Source: Streptosporangium sp. NBC_01495
GTDB lineage: Bacteria > Actinomycetota > Actinomycetes > Streptosporangiales > Streptosporangiaceae
Direction of reading: 5' to 3'
Length of the DNA: 64,000 nt
Assembly: GCF_036250735.1 (NCBI RefSeq)
Contig: NZ_CP109430.1
Location: 4,402,001 to 4,466,000, forward strand
The notes under the pieces are model-generated. The model ran no database searches. It worked only from the letters and a program-made list of their open reading frames with translations, and was not told the origin of the DNA. The position numbers and the translations under genes were made by a program. Shown here piece after piece: positions 8,721-17,989 of the stretch; positions within the stretch are counted from its first letter, which is position 1; each line of letters starts with the position of its first letter.

Positions 8721-8987
8721 TCAGGGTGGGGGTGTCGGCCTGAGTTTCCTGACGAAACGGGCGGCGGCGCGGTGGCTCATGCCGGTCTCGCCGCGGACCA
8801 GGAAGACGGCCTGGTCGAACTGGCCGGAGGCCTTGAGTTCCAGGAGCCGTTCGACGAGTTCGGGGCCGATTCCCCCGCCGACCAGGGTGTTTCTGGGGTG
8901 TTGTGCCGCTCGTACCGCGAAGACGATCAGGGCAATGACCGCCGCCACGATGACCGCCGTCAGCAGGAGGATGGTCAGGTTCGACAT
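8721..8987 (-). CDS. small membrane protein with ribosomal L7/L12 C-terminal-like domain
   Basis: The 88-aa product has one N-terminal membrane helix (LTILLLTAVIVAAVIALIVF) and a cytoplasmic tail ELKASGQFDQAVFLVRGETGMSHR that resembles the C-terminal domain of ribosomal protein bL12 (the ..A...VREATG.GL..A pattern). Short actinobacterial proteins of this design exist but their function is not known. The likely promoter is close to the ATG (TACGCT on the minus strand), so the mRNA may be nearly leaderless. Confidence 0.75.
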   Translation of the reverse strand: MSNLTILLLTAVIVAAVIALIVFAVRAAQHPRNTLVGGGIGPELVERLLELKASGQFDQAVFLVRGETGMSHRAAARFVRKLRPTPPP

Positions 8988-9117
8988 GGGCTGAGCGTAG
9001 CGCCGCGGGGCCGTCGTGTGGGGGGTGAGATCATCGGATTCGTGGCGGTGATGCGGGTGGTGCGGGGTGGGTCCCTGCCGGCGCGCAGGAGCACGCGGGG
9101 CCGGTCTCTGTGGCCGC

Positions 9118-9666
9118 TCAGGCCGCGCCGCGCAGCAGGAGCATGGCGTAGGCGGCGATCGAGTTGCTGTCGGTGATGGCGCCGCGCAGGATCATCTGTT
9201 CCAGCTCGGCTCGGGTGACCCAGTCCTGGCGCATGTCCTGTTCGGTGTGCTCGCGCTCGTGGGCGCCGGCGGTCAGGCCGGTGGCGAGGAAGATGTCGTA
9301 GTTCTGGCCCGTGGTGCCGTGCGCGTTGTCCAGACGTCCCAGGTGGGTCATCGAGGTGGCTCGCAGGCCGGTTTCCTGGGCCAGTTCGGTGTGGGCGGTG
9401 AACAGGGGTGACGGGCTGTCCTTGACCCCGCCCTGGGGGAAGTTCCAGGTGCGCCGCCCCACCGGGTAGCGGTATTCCTCCACGAGGTGGAAGCCGTCGT
9501 TCTCCATGGGGATGACGATGGCGAAGTCGGGCACGTCCACGACGCCATAGATGCCGTGTGAGCCGTCGGGGCGCTGGATGCGGTCCTCGCGCACGCTGAT
9601 CCACGGGTTGGTGTAGACGACCATGGAGTCGAGGGTGCGGATCGTCGGTCCGGGTACGTCGCTCAT
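9118..9666 (-). CDS. Nudix hydrolase, ADP-ribose pyrophosphatase-like
   Basis: The 182-aa protein has a Nudix fold with the box starting at WNFPQGGVKDS and ending in TELAQETGL. In the consensus (GX5EX7REUXEEXGU) the Arg of REU is Thr here, while the metal-binding Glu residues of LAQETG are largely kept. The N-terminal half (WISVREDRIQRPDG) is like ADP-ribose pyrophosphatases, which cleave nucleoside diphosphate sugars. Its ATG overlaps the stop of the DUF952 gene by four bases, so both belong to one operon. Confidence 0.88.
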   Translation of the reverse strand: MSDVPGPTIRTLDSMVVYTNPWISVREDRIQRPDGSHGIYGVVDVPDFAIVIPMENDGFHLVEEYRYPVGRRTWNFPQGGVKDSPSPLFTAHTELAQETGLRATSMTHLGRLDNAHGTTGQNYDIFLATGLTAGAHEREHTEQDMRQDWVTRAELEQMILRGAITDSNSIAAYAMLLLRGAA

Positions 9667-10019
9667 GCGCGGAGCCTACCGACGGGGTCGGGGCCGGGCG
9701 GGGTGAACGGCTGGGCGGAGGTCACCGCGGTGACCGGGAGGGGGCCGTAGATGTGCGGGAAGGCCTCGGGGGCGTCGTCGGGCATCTCCATGCGGACGTC
9801 GAGGCCGGTGGGGTCGACGCTGAGCAGCACGAGAGGGTCGGTGACGTCGCGGTAGAAGCGTTCCACGACGCCGCGCAGTTGCTCGTGGTCGGCGCAGGCG
9901 TGGATGAAGCCGACGTCGTCGAGGGTGCGGCCGATGGTGGAGACGCGGTACTCCCCCGCTCGGCGGGCGCTTTCCCAGTCGGAGGCCAGGGCGAGATGCA
10001 GAATGGTCATCGCAGACAT
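9663..10019 (-). CDS. DUF952 family protein
   Basis: The 118-aa protein matches the DUF952 pattern: an ILHLALASDWESAR start, IHACADHEQLRGVVERFY and EAFPHIYGPLPVTAVTS. Fold and function of this family suggest a small cytoplasmic enzyme-like domain but no reaction is established. The ATG at 10019 is preferred because AGAAGG lies 5 bases before it; a second in-frame ATG is at 10010. It overlaps the Nudix gene by four bases. Confidence 0.85.
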   Translation of the reverse strand: MSAMTILHLALASDWESARRAGEYRVSTIGRTLDDVGFIHACADHEQLRGVVERFYRDVTDPLVLLSVDPTGLDVRMEMPDDAPEAFPHIYGPLPVTAVTSAQPFTPPGPDPVGRLRA

Positions 10020-10084
10020 GGTGCCTTCTGCGTGCCCGTCGTTCAACCGGGGCCCGCCGTGGGCGGGGGTGGCGGGATGCGGGT

Positions 10085-10645
10085 TCAGTGGCGGGCGTGC
10101 CATTCGCGGCTCAGGATGGCGTAGACGATCTCGCTGGTCCACTCGCCCTTGACGATCTCGTTGTCGAGGAAGTGGGCCTCGCGGCGCATGCCGAGTTTTT
10201 CCAGTACCCGGGCCGAGGCCTCGTTGCGGGCGTCGAGGCGTCCGATGACGCGGTGCAGGTCCAGGCCGTCGAAGCCGAGTTCCAGTATGGCCCGGGTGGC
10301 CTCGGTGGCGTATCCCCTGCCGTTGTGGTCGGGGTGGAAGACGTAGCCGATCTCGCCGGTGCGGTTCGCGCGGCTGTGCCAGATGAGCAGGACGTCGCCG
10401 AGCAGTTCGCCGGTGGCGGCCAGTTCCACGGCCAGGGTGAGGGCTTGTCCCTCCTCCAGCAGCGCCGTTTCGGTGATTTTTCTTTCCAGTGCCTCGCGGG
10501 TCTGCTCGCGCTCGCGTGGTCCCCAGTACAGGTAGCGGGTGACCTGGGGCAGGCGGTGGATGGCGTGCAGGGCGTCGAGGTCGTCGGGGGTGTAGGGGCG
10601 CAGGATGAGGCGGTCGGTCCGGATGGGGTAGGAAGGCTTCAGCAC
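10085..10645 (-). CDS. GNAT family N-acetyltransferase
   Basis: The 186-aa protein has the RimJ/RimL-like GNAT layout: TDRLILRPYTPDDLDAL at the N-terminus, an acetyl-CoA binding segment GYVFHPDHNGRGYATEA and the C-terminal VLEKLGMRREAHF motif. It should acetylate an amino group of a protein N-terminus or small molecule using acetyl-CoA. GTG at 10645 is taken as the start because it places TDRLILR at the usual distance from the N-terminus; the ribosome site is weak. Confidence 0.9.
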   Translation of the reverse strand: MLKPSYPIRTDRLILRPYTPDDLDALHAIHRLPQVTRYLYWGPREREQTREALERKITETALLEEGQALTLAVELAATGELLGDVLLIWHSRANRTGEIGYVFHPDHNGRGYATEATRAILELGFDGLDLHRVIGRLDARNEASARVLEKLGMRREAHFLDNEIVKGEWTSEIVYAILSREWHARH

Positions 10646-10710
10646 CCGGCCAGGGTAGGGCAGCGGCGGTGTGGCGGGCGAGGTGTTATCCGCGGGGGGT
10701 GTGCCGGGGG

Positions 10711-11037
10711 TCAGTGGGTGCTTCCGGCCAGGTTGAGTACCACGACGCCGCCGATGATCAGGGCGATGCCCGCGATCTTGGCGAGGCTGATCGTCTCGCC
10801 GAGGAAGAGCACGCCGATGGCGGCGATGAGGGCGGTGCCGGCTCCGGCCCAGACCGCGTAGGCGGTGCCGACCTCCATCTGCAGTTTGAGGGCTTGTGCC
10901 AGCAGGATGAAGGCGGCGGCGTAGCCGGCGACGACGAGGAGCGACCAGCCCTTGTGGGCGAATCCGTCGCTCAGTTTGAGGGCGGTGGTCGCCACGATCT
11001 CGGCGATGATCGCCCCGGCCAGGATCAACCACGCCAT
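10711..11037 (-). CDS. SMR family multidrug/guanidinium efflux protein
   Basis: The 108-aa protein has four membrane helices and the SMR hallmark Glu in helix 1 (LAGAIIAEIVATTALK), plus a conserved WAGAG loop. It is a proton-coupled exporter of small cations working as a dimer. The 140-bp gap to the divergent radical SAM gene contains an A/T-rich patch suited to a promoter. No guanidine riboswitch was recognised in it. Confidence 0.93.
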   Translation of the reverse strand: MAWLILAGAIIAEIVATTALKLSDGFAHKGWSLLVVAGYAAAFILLAQALKLQMEVGTAYAVWAGAGTALIAAIGVLFLGETISLAKIAGIALIIGGVVVLNLAGSTH

Positions 11038-11179
11038 GACTGACTCCACTCCCCCGAAAATCGGCACAAACATACCATTTTTCGTCGATCGCCGATGGCC
11101 GGGTCCGGGAGCGGGGCCGTGCGGCGCCACGACCTGCCCGGCTTGCGGGCGGTGTCGAAAGCGTGTTCCACTGAGCCGT

Positions 11180-12142
11180 ATGCGATGGGACGCGCCTCCC
11201 CTGCTCGCCGCGCCGCCCGACGCCAGGCCGCGGATCGAGCGCTCCGCGCTGATCAGGGTTCACGGGGCCCTGACCTGTTACGAGGTGCAGGCGCGCACCG
11301 CGCTGGACCGTACCCCCGAGGGCTGGGCGGTCAGTCCCTACCGGGGGTGTGCCCAGGCCTGCCGTTACTGCTCGGTGCGCCGCGGCCATCGTTACCTGGG
11401 GCTGGACGCCGGAGGTGACTTCGAGTCGCGGATCGTGGTGCGCACCAACATCGTGCGGCGGCTGCGCGCGGAGCTGGGCTCGCGCTGGGACGGCGAGCAC
11501 GTCACCGTGGGGGTGGGGGGCGACTGCTACCAGGGGGTGGAGGAGGTCTACCGGCTGATGCCGGGCCTGGTGGCGGCGTTGCGCGAGGCCGGGGCGCCGT
11601 TCACCGTCCACACCAAGAGCCGGTTGATCCTGCGCGACGCCGAGCTGCTGGCCGCCACTCCGGGGGCCGGGGCGGTGGTGTCGGTCGCGTTCGTCGACGA
11701 TCGGATCCGCCGCACGGTGGAGCCCGGGGCGCCCAGTGCGCAAAAACGCCTGGAGCTGGTGGCGGAGCTGAACGAGCGGGGGGTGGCGTGCGGGGTGGCG
11801 ATGGCGCCGATCCTGCCGCTGCTGACCGACTCCCCCGACCAGCTCGCGGCCACCGTGCGGCGCATCGCCGACGCCGGGGCCGTCAGCTGCGTCCCGCAGG
11901 TGCTGCGCCTGCCCCCCGGCGCGCGCGAGTGGTACCTCGCCTGGCTGGGTGAGCACCATCCGGAGCTCGAGCCCCGCTACGCCGAGCTGTACGGCGGGGG
12001 CGCCGACGCCGAGCCGGGCTATGTGCGCAGCCTGACCGGCCAGGTCCTGCAGCTGGCCGCCCGCTACGGGATGGGGCCGACGCGGCCCGAGCAGCCCCTG
12101 CCGCTGGCGTTGCCCCGCCAGGCCCAGCTCACCCTCCTCTGA
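11180..12142 (+). CDS. radical SAM protein, Rv2578c family
   Basis: The 320-aa protein starts MRWD and has the radical SAM cluster motif CX3CX2C in YRGCAQACRYC (near residue 60), followed by the region HRYLGLDAGGDFESRIVVRTN typical of the Rv2578c / SplB-like family of uncharacterised radical SAM enzymes. A second segment VHTKSRLILRDAELL matches the same family. It should bind a 4Fe-4S cluster and S-adenosylmethionine; the substrate is unknown. The MRW start at 11180 agrees with homologues; the frame stays open upstream without support. Confidence 0.9.
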   Translation: MRWDAPPLLAAPPDARPRIERSALIRVHGALTCYEVQARTALDRTPEGWAVSPYRGCAQACRYCSVRRGHRYLGLDAGGDFESRIVVRTNIVRRLRAELGSRWDGEHVTVGVGGDCYQGVEEVYRLMPGLVAALREAGAPFTVHTKSRLILRDAELLAATPGAGAVVSVAFVDDRIRRTVEPGAPSAQKRLELVAELNERGVACGVAMAPILPLLTDSPDQLAATVRRIADAGAVSCVPQVLRLPPGAREWYLAWLGEHHPELEPRYAELYGGGADAEPGYVRSLTGQVLQLAARYGMGPTRPEQPLPLALPRQAQLTLL

Positions 12143-12266
12143 AAGGGCTCCGCTGAAAGGGTGATAAGCGGCAAAAGGAATCTTTGTCCTTGTTGTGGCG
12201 TTCGCCGCCGTACCCCGGGGAGGGCATAACGGGTACGAACTCGCGCGCCGAGGGACGGGGAAGGCG

Positions 12267-14006
12267 ATGTCACCAGGCAGGAGAGCACAGCCCAAGGGCA
12301 CGCGCCGCGGCTTCGCGGAGAATCCCGACGGGAGCTACGCCACCACGGGGCGCGGCCTGGAGGTCCTGGACAACCCGCTGCTGAACAAGGGCACGGCCTT
12401 CACCCCGGCCGAACGCGAGGAGCTGGGCCTGCACGGACTGCTGCCGGCGGCCGTCGAGACGCTGGAGCGGCAGGCGCGCCGCGCGTACGCGCAGTATCTG
12501 GCGCAACCGGACGACCTGCGCAAGAACATCTACCTGACGGCGCTGCAGGACCGCAACGAGGTGTTGTTCTACCGGCTGCTGGGCGATCACCTGCCCGAGA
12601 TGCTGCCGATCGTCTACGACCCGACGATCGCGCGGGCGATCGAGGGCTACAGCCACGAGTACCGCCGGCCGCAGGGGGTCTACCTGTCGGTCGACGACGC
12701 GGCGGGTATCGAGCGGGCCTTCGCCAATCTGGGCCTGGGGCCCGACGACGTCGACCTGATCGTCGCCTCCGACGCCGAGGAGATCCTCGGCATCGGCGAC
12801 TGGGGGGTGGGCGGCGGCGCGGGCATCGCGGTCGGCAAGCTGGCCGTCTACACCGCCGCCGCGGGAGTCGACCCCGCCCGGGTCCTCGCCGTGGCGGCGG
12901 ATGTGGGCACCGACAACGAGAGACTGCTCAACGACCCCCTCTACGTCGGCAACCGGCACTCGCGGGTGCGGGGACGGCGCTACGACGACTTCGTCGACGC
13001 CTACGTCTCGGCGGTCAGTGCCCTGTTTCCCGGCGCGATGCTGCACTGGGAGGACTTCGGCCCCTCCAACGCCCGGCGCATCCTGGAGCGCTACACCGGC
13101 CGCCTGCCCACCTTCAACGACGACATGCAGGGCACCGGCGCGATCGTGCTGGCGGCCATGCTGGGCGCCGTCCGCGTCTCGGGCACGCCCATGCGCGACC
13201 AGAGGATCGTCGTCTTCGGCGCCGGCACGGCGGGCATCGGGATCGCCGACCAGCTGCGCGACGCGATGGCGCGCGACGGCCTGGAGGTGCGGGAGGCCAC
13301 CCGGCGGATCTGGGCGGTCGACCGCCAGGGGCTGCTGACCGACGACATGTCGGGCCTGCGGGACTTCCAGCTCCCCTACGCCCGCCCGGCCTCGGAGGTG
13401 GCCGGCTGGTCCAGGGACGCCCGCGAGAACGGGATCGGGCTGGGCGAGGTCGTCGGCCGCATCCGCCCGACCATGCTGCTGGGCACCTCCACCGCGCACG
13501 GCGCCTTCACCGAGCAGATCGTGCGCGCCATGGCCGCCGCCGTCGAGCGGCCCGTCATCTTCCCGATCTCCAACCCGACCAGCCGCATCGAGGCGATGCC
13601 CGAGGACCTGATCGGCTGGAGCGAGGGCCGCGCCCTGGTCGCCACCGGCGTCCCGGCCGGCCCCGTCACCTGCGACGGCCTCACCCACACCATCGGCCAG
13701 GCCAACAACGCCCTGCTGTACCCGGGGCTGGGCCTGGGGGTGATCGTCTCGCGGGCCCGGCGGGTCAGCGGCGGCATGCTCCAGGCCGCGGCCGAGGCGG
13801 TCGGCGCGATGGCCGACCTCTCGGCTCCGGGCGCCTCGCTGTTGCCGCCGGTCGGTGACCTGCGGGAGGTCTCGGCCACCGTCGCCGTCGCGGTCGCCCG
13901 CCAGGCCGCCGCCGAGGGCCTGGCCCGGGTGGACCTGCCCGATCCCGTCCAGCAGGTCCAGGACGCGATGTGGCAGCCGCGCTACCGGCCGGTCAGGGGG
14001 GTCTGA
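12267..14006 (+). CDS. NAD-dependent malic enzyme
   Basis: The 579-aa protein has the malic N-terminal domain (YYRLL-like EVLFYRLLGDHLPEMLPIVYDPT with the catalytic Tyr, and the catalytic Lys in VGGGAGIAVGKLAVYTA) and an NAD-binding domain with FGAGTAGIGIADQL near residue 325. The metal-binding segment FNDDMQGTGA is intact. It oxidatively decarboxylates malate to pyruvate. The ATG at 12267 follows GGGGAAGG. The downstream fumarase starts two bases after its stop, so malate made by fumarase can feed this enzyme. Confidence 0.95.
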   Translation: MSPGRRAQPKGTRRGFAENPDGSYATTGRGLEVLDNPLLNKGTAFTPAEREELGLHGLLPAAVETLERQARRAYAQYLAQPDDLRKNIYLTALQDRNEVLFYRLLGDHLPEMLPIVYDPTIARAIEGYSHEYRRPQGVYLSVDDAAGIERAFANLGLGPDDVDLIVASDAEEILGIGDWGVGGGAGIAVGKLAVYTAAAGVDPARVLAVAADVGTDNERLLNDPLYVGNRHSRVRGRRYDDFVDAYVSAVSALFPGAMLHWEDFGPSNARRILERYTGRLPTFNDDMQGTGAIVLAAMLGAVRVSGTPMRDQRIVVFGAGTAGIGIADQLRDAMARDGLEVREATRRIWAVDRQGLLTDDMSGLRDFQLPYARPASEVAGWSRDARENGIGLGEVVGRIRPTMLLGTSTAHGAFTEQIVRAMAAAVERPVIFPISNPTSRIEAMPEDLIGWSEGRALVATGVPAGPVTCDGLTHTIGQANNALLYPGLGLGVIVSRARRVSGGMLQAAAEAVGAMADLSAPGASLLPPVGDLREVSATVAVAVARQAAAEGLARVDLPDPVQQVQDAMWQPRYRPVRGV

Positions 14007-14008
14007 CG

Positions 14009-15490
14009 GTGGCCGCCCGCCCTCCGCGCCGCGCCAGGCAGGCCGCGCCGAAGATTTTTGACGTGCCGATCGGGCTGCCGGTCGCGGGCACCCGTACCGA
14101 GAGCGACTCCATGGGGGAGATCCAGGTCCCGGCCGATCACTACTGGGGTGCGCAGACCCAGCGGTCGCTGATCCACTTCGACATCGGCGAGGACCGGATG
14201 CCCAGGGCCGTCTACCACGCCTACGGTGTCGTCAAGAAGGCCGCGGCCCTGGTCAACGGCGAGGCCGGGCGCCTGCCCGGCTGGAAGGCCGACCTGATCT
14301 GCCGGGTCTGCGATGAGATCATCGCCGGTGAGCTGGACGCGGAGTTCCCGCTGTATGTCTGGCAGACCGGCTCCGGCACGCAGTCGAACATGAACGTCAA
14401 CGAGGTGATCTCCAACCGGGCGATCCAGCTGCTCGGCGGCCGGCTCGGCGCCAAGGAGCCGATCCATCCCAACGACCACGTCAACATGGGGCAGTCCTCC
14501 AACGACACCTTCGTCACCGCGATGCACATCGCCACGCTGCGGGCCGCCACCGGCCGCCTGCTGCCCGCGCTGGCGCATCTGAGGGACGCCGCCGGGGCCC
14601 GCAGCCGCGAGTGGGAGCACGTGGTCAAGATCGGCCGTACCCATCTGGAGGATGCCACGCCGCTGACGGTCGGCCAGGAGTGGTCGGGGTATGCAGCCCA
14701 GCTCGGCGACGCCGCCGAGCATCTCCGGCACACGCTGGCGGGGCTGCGCCGGCTGGCGATCGGCGGCACGGCGGTGGGCACCGGGCTGAACGCGCCGCCG
14801 GGGTTCGGGGACGCGGTCGCCGCGCGGATCGCCGCTCTCACCGGGCTCGACTTCACCGGCGCTCCCAACGCGTTCGCCGCGCAGGCCTCCTGCGACGCGC
14901 TGGTGCGTTTCTCGGCGGCGCTGCGCACCCTGGCGGTGCCCCTGTTCAAGTTCGCCAACGACATGCGCTGGCTGGGGTCGGGGCCTCGTACGGGCTTGGG
15001 CGAGCTGGTGCTGCCCGCCAACGAGCCGGGTTCCTCGATCATGCCGGGGAAGGTGAACCCGACCCAGGCCGAGGCGGTGCTGATGGTCTGCGTGCAGGTG
15101 ATGGGCAACGACGCGGCGGTGGCGATGGCGGGTGCGGAGGGCAACTTCGAGCTCAACGCCTTCCGGCCGGTCGTCATCGACAATGTCCTGCGCTCGCTGC
15201 GCCTGCTTGCCGACGCGATGGACCACTTCCGCGCCTATCTCGTCGAGGGCGTCCGGCTCGACACCGCCAGGCTGCGAGACAACGTGGACCGGTCGCTGAT
15301 GATGGTCACCGCGCTCAGCCCGGCCATCGGCTACGACGAGGCCGCGCGCATCGCCCACCGCGCGCTGCGCGAGGACCTCACCCTCAAGGACGCCGCCCTG
15401 AGGTCGGGCGTCGGTGAGGACCTCTACGACCACGTCGTCGATCCCGAGCGCCTCACCCGGCCCGGTGTGGCCTGCGCCGACGGGACCTGA
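14009..15490 (+). CDS. fumC: fumarate hydratase class II
   Basis: The 493-aa protein has the class II fumarase/aspartase signature GSSIMPGKVNPTQAE near residue 350, the N-terminal TRTESDSMGEIQVPADHYWGAQTQRSL region and the substrate motif TGSGTQSNMNVNEV. It interconverts fumarate and malate in the TCA cycle. The GTG at 14009 is chosen because it sits two bases after the malic enzyme stop with a GGGGGG ribosome site and keeps the conserved TRTE segment; this gives an N-terminal extension of about 25 residues. Confidence 0.95.
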   Translation: MAARPPRRARQAAPKIFDVPIGLPVAGTRTESDSMGEIQVPADHYWGAQTQRSLIHFDIGEDRMPRAVYHAYGVVKKAAALVNGEAGRLPGWKADLICRVCDEIIAGELDAEFPLYVWQTGSGTQSNMNVNEVISNRAIQLLGGRLGAKEPIHPNDHVNMGQSSNDTFVTAMHIATLRAATGRLLPALAHLRDAAGARSREWEHVVKIGRTHLEDATPLTVGQEWSGYAAQLGDAAEHLRHTLAGLRRLAIGGTAVGTGLNAPPGFGDAVAARIAALTGLDFTGAPNAFAAQASCDALVRFSAALRTLAVPLFKFANDMRWLGSGPRTGLGELVLPANEPGSSIMPGKVNPTQAEAVLMVCVQVMGNDAAVAMAGAEGNFELNAFRPVVIDNVLRSLRLLADAMDHFRAYLVEGVRLDTARLRDNVDRSLMMVTALSPAIGYDEAARIAHRALREDLTLKDAALRSGVGEDLYDHVVDPERLTRPGVACADGT

Positions 15491-15506
15491 GGCCGGGGAG
15501 GAGCCC

Positions 15507-16199
15507 TCAGAAGTGGTCCAGCAGCTCGGGGAACCTGCTCAGCCGCAGCACCCGCTCGTCATCGGGGTCGAGGTCGCTCTGCTCCAGCGCCCAGGTGTGG
15601 TCGTTGGGGATGAAGACGGCGTTCATCCCCGCCTGCCGGGCGGGAAGGATGTCCGACTTCGGGGAGTTGCCGATCATCCAGGTCGTCGCGGGCGCCAGCG
15701 CGTGCTCGCGGGCCAGCAGCCGGTAGGTGTCGACGTTCTTCTCCATCACGATGTGCACCTCGCGGAAGTGGTGGGCCAGCTGTGAGGCCTCGAGCTTGCG
15801 TCGCTGCTCGTCCAGGTCGCCCTTGGTGAGCAGGAGCAGATCGTAGCGCTCACCGAGGGCCGTGAGCGTCTCGCTGACGCCCGCGACCAGCTCCACCCGG
15901 TGCTCGAGGAGGGCCAGGACCAGCTCGTCGATGCGGCGGCGCTCGGCCGCGGTCGCGGGACGCTCGCGCAGTCGCTCGAAGCACTCGCCGAGGCTGCGCA
16001 GGAACATCCTGCTGCCGTAGCCGTGGGTGACGGCGTTGGCCGCCTGGATGTCGTCGAGGACGGCGCGGATCTGGGTCCGCTCCAGGGTCGGATGCGCCAG
16101 CCAGTCGAAGAAGTCCTCGATGACCCGCTCGAACAGCACGTTGTTCTCCCACAGCGTGTCGTCGGCGTCGAAGATGAGCACCTGCGCCTGGAGTTTCAC
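15507..16199 (-). CDS. HAD family hydrolase
   Basis: The 230-aa protein has HAD motif I in VLIFDADDTLWENN (nucleophile and acid Asp), motif II in LLLLTKGD, and motifs III/IV in the MEKNVDTYRLL and WMIGNSPKSDILPA region. It is a cytoplasmic phosphatase-like enzyme of subfamily IA; the substrate is unknown. GTG at 16199 is preferred over ATG at 16223 because GGGGGAGG lies 5 bases before it. It converges with fumC, 16 bp apart. Confidence 0.9.
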   Translation of the reverse strand: MKLQAQVLIFDADDTLWENNVLFERVIEDFFDWLAHPTLERTQIRAVLDDIQAANAVTHGYGSRMFLRSLGECFERLRERPATAAERRRIDELVLALLEHRVELVAGVSETLTALGERYDLLLLTKGDLDEQRRKLEASQLAHHFREVHIVMEKNVDTYRLLAREHALAPATTWMIGNSPKSDILPARQAGMNAVFIPNDHTWALEQSDLDPDDERVLRLSRFPELLDHF

Positions 16200-16322
16200 C
16201 CGGTCCTCCCCCGAGAACGTCATTCATCGGCGGAGCCGGTCGCCGCCGCGTGTGTCCGCCGCACACGTTATCGCGCCCGGCAGGCCGGGCGCGGCCCGTT
16301 TTTCCGCCGTCCTCGCCGCCGC

Positions 16323-16357
16323 CCCGGAGATCACCCGGGTGCCGGGTGATCTCCGGG
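16323..16357 (-). terminator. 16-bp perfect hairpin after the L,D-transpeptidase gene
   Basis: CCCGGAGATCACCCGG pairs perfectly with CCGGGTGATCTCCGGG across a 3-base loop. It lies 10 bases after the stop codon of the transpeptidase gene and is the likely intrinsic terminator, though no T-run follows. Confidence 0.7.
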
Positions 16358-16366
16358 CCGGGAGGC

Positions 16367-17581
16367 TCAGGCCAGGGCGCTGCCCTTGCGCCATTCCTTG
16401 AACGACAGCTGCCAAAAGCCCCAGCCGTTGTTCCACTCCATCTCGCGGTTGGTGCCCCTGATGGTGATCACGTCGCCGCGCTGGACCTGGTTGTAGAACC
16501 ATTTGGCCTGGTCGGGGCGGGAGTTGATGCATCCGTGGCTGACGTTCTGGCGTCCCTGGGCCCACACGTTGTTCAGCGCGTGCACGTACTCGCCGCTGTT
16601 GGAGAACCGCACCGCGTGGTTGATCATCAGGTCGTAGTAGCCGGGGTCGCCCTTCTTGCGGCCCGGGGAGATCATGCGCTCGGGGTTGGCCTTGCCCATC
16701 GCCAGGTGGACGCCGCTGGTGGTGGTGTACTCGCGGGTGCTGGCGTTGCCGGCGCTGATCAGCATGGTCTGCACGACCTTGCCGTCCCGCTTGACGATCA
16801 TCTTGTGCTTGCGGGTGTCGATCGTGGAGATCTGGGCCGCGCCGATCTGGATGACCTTGGTCATGTCCTTGACGCCGTACATGTCCTTGCCGCCCTGCAC
16901 GCCTTTGAGGCGGGCGGTGAAGGTCACCTTCTGGTGGGGCTGCCAGAACTTCGCGGTTCGGTAGATCACGGTTGTGTCGTTGATCCACCGCCACGCGCCC
17001 TGGACCGGCTTTTCGGCCTTGACCTCCAGGGCCTTCTCCACCCCAGCCTTGTTGGCGATCTGCTGGTTGAAGATGACGATGATCGGCGCCCCCACGCCGA
17101 CCTTCTCCCCCTTGATCGCCGGGGTCACGTCCGCCACCTCGAGCTCGTGCTTGGGCTTGAGCGTCCTGAAGGAGCTGCTGGCGGTCGTACCGTCCACCGC
17201 CCGCGCCGACACGGTGTAGTCACTGGCCGGTTTCATGGGTGTGGTGGAGACCCATTTGGTGCGCTCGGCGTCGAAGTCGCCCTCCAGCACCTGGCCGCCG
17301 CTTTCCACGGTGACCTCCTCCAGCGCGCCGTTGGAGGCCGCCACGACGACCTTCTTGTCCGGCCGCACGGTCCTGCTGCCCTTGGCAGGGCTGATCTCTA
17401 TCTGCGGCGCGGCCGGCGTGCTGGCGGTGCCGGCACCCGATCCGGCGCCGGTTCCGGCGCCGGGACCGGCGGTAGCCTTCGGGTCCGCCCCTCCGGAGCA
17501 GGCGGTGACCAGCACCGCCGCGGTCGCCAGGGCCAGACCGGCCAGCGGCGTCCTGAGGCGTCGGCGTTCCACGATCAGCAC
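16367..17581 (-). CDS. L,D-transpeptidase lipoprotein with Ig-like domains
   Basis: The 404-aa protein has a lipoprotein signal (lipobox LVTAC), a Gly/Ala/Thr/Pro-rich linker, bacterial Ig-like domains (about residues 60-250) and a C-terminal YkuD catalytic domain with the signature HGCINSRPDQAKWFYN carrying the catalytic Cys. It resembles mycobacterial LdtMt2 and should make 3-3 peptidoglycan crosslinks outside the membrane. The GTG start at 17581 is supported by GGGGGAGAG upstream. A hairpin 10 bases past the stop ends the transcript. Confidence 0.95.
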   Translation of the reverse strand: MLIVERRRLRTPLAGLALATAAVLVTACSGGADPKATAGPGAGTGAGSGAGTASTPAAPQIEISPAKGSRTVRPDKKVVVAASNGALEEVTVESGGQVLEGDFDAERTKWVSTTPMKPASDYTVSARAVDGTTASSSFRTLKPKHELEVADVTPAIKGEKVGVGAPIIVIFNQQIANKAGVEKALEVKAEKPVQGAWRWINDTTVIYRTAKFWQPHQKVTFTARLKGVQGGKDMYGVKDMTKVIQIGAAQISTIDTRKHKMIVKRDGKVVQTMLISAGNASTREYTTTSGVHLAMGKANPERMISPGRKKGDPGYYDLMINHAVRFSNSGEYVHALNNVWAQGRQNVSHGCINSRPDQAKWFYNQVQRGDVITIRGTNREMEWNNGWGFWQLSFKEWRKGSALA

Positions 17582-17980
17582 AATTTCTCTCCCCCACTAC
17601 AGCAAACTGCTCTTAAAACACTAATAGGAGATGCATGGTGACCGAACATGGTTGCGACCGGTTTGATAACATTTCGGACTCTTCGTAAAGTCAGAAAAAT
17701 GCCAACCGAGAGTCAGGGAAAGACAAAGTGCCCACGTCGCGGGCCCGGCCGCAAAAGAGCCGCTCCGGCGGGACGGACGGCGACATGGACGCAAACACGG
17801 ACGAAAACACGGACGGCGGCGGGTCGCAGGTCGTCGTGCCCCGGCCGCATCAAGAGCCCCCGCCAGGGCATGGGGCGGTGAGAGACCCCTGGGGCCGCGT
17901 GCCGGATCCCACCCGGCCCGCCCCGGCCGCGGCCGGAAGATAAGCTGATCGATCCCTCTGCACTTGGCCGGCTGCGCGGG
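17582..17980. other. upstream region of the L,D-transpeptidase gene, no firm gene
   Basis: The first ~140 bases are A/T-rich for this genome and should hold the transpeptidase promoter. A plus-strand ORF at 17728-17943 (71 aa, GTG start, acidic MDANTDENTDGG stretch) has a weak ribosome site and no recognisable family. It is more likely chance than gene. Confidence 0.35.
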
Positions 17981-17989
17981 CATGGCCGG

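Noticed and set aside
11038-11179. Guanidine riboswitch upstream of the SMR gene
   Set aside because: None of the conserved ykkC or mini-ykkC elements was seen in the leader.
17728-17943. 71-aa plus-strand ORF with an acidic stretch
   Set aside because: Weak ribosome site, no family and composition like surrounding non-coding DNA.
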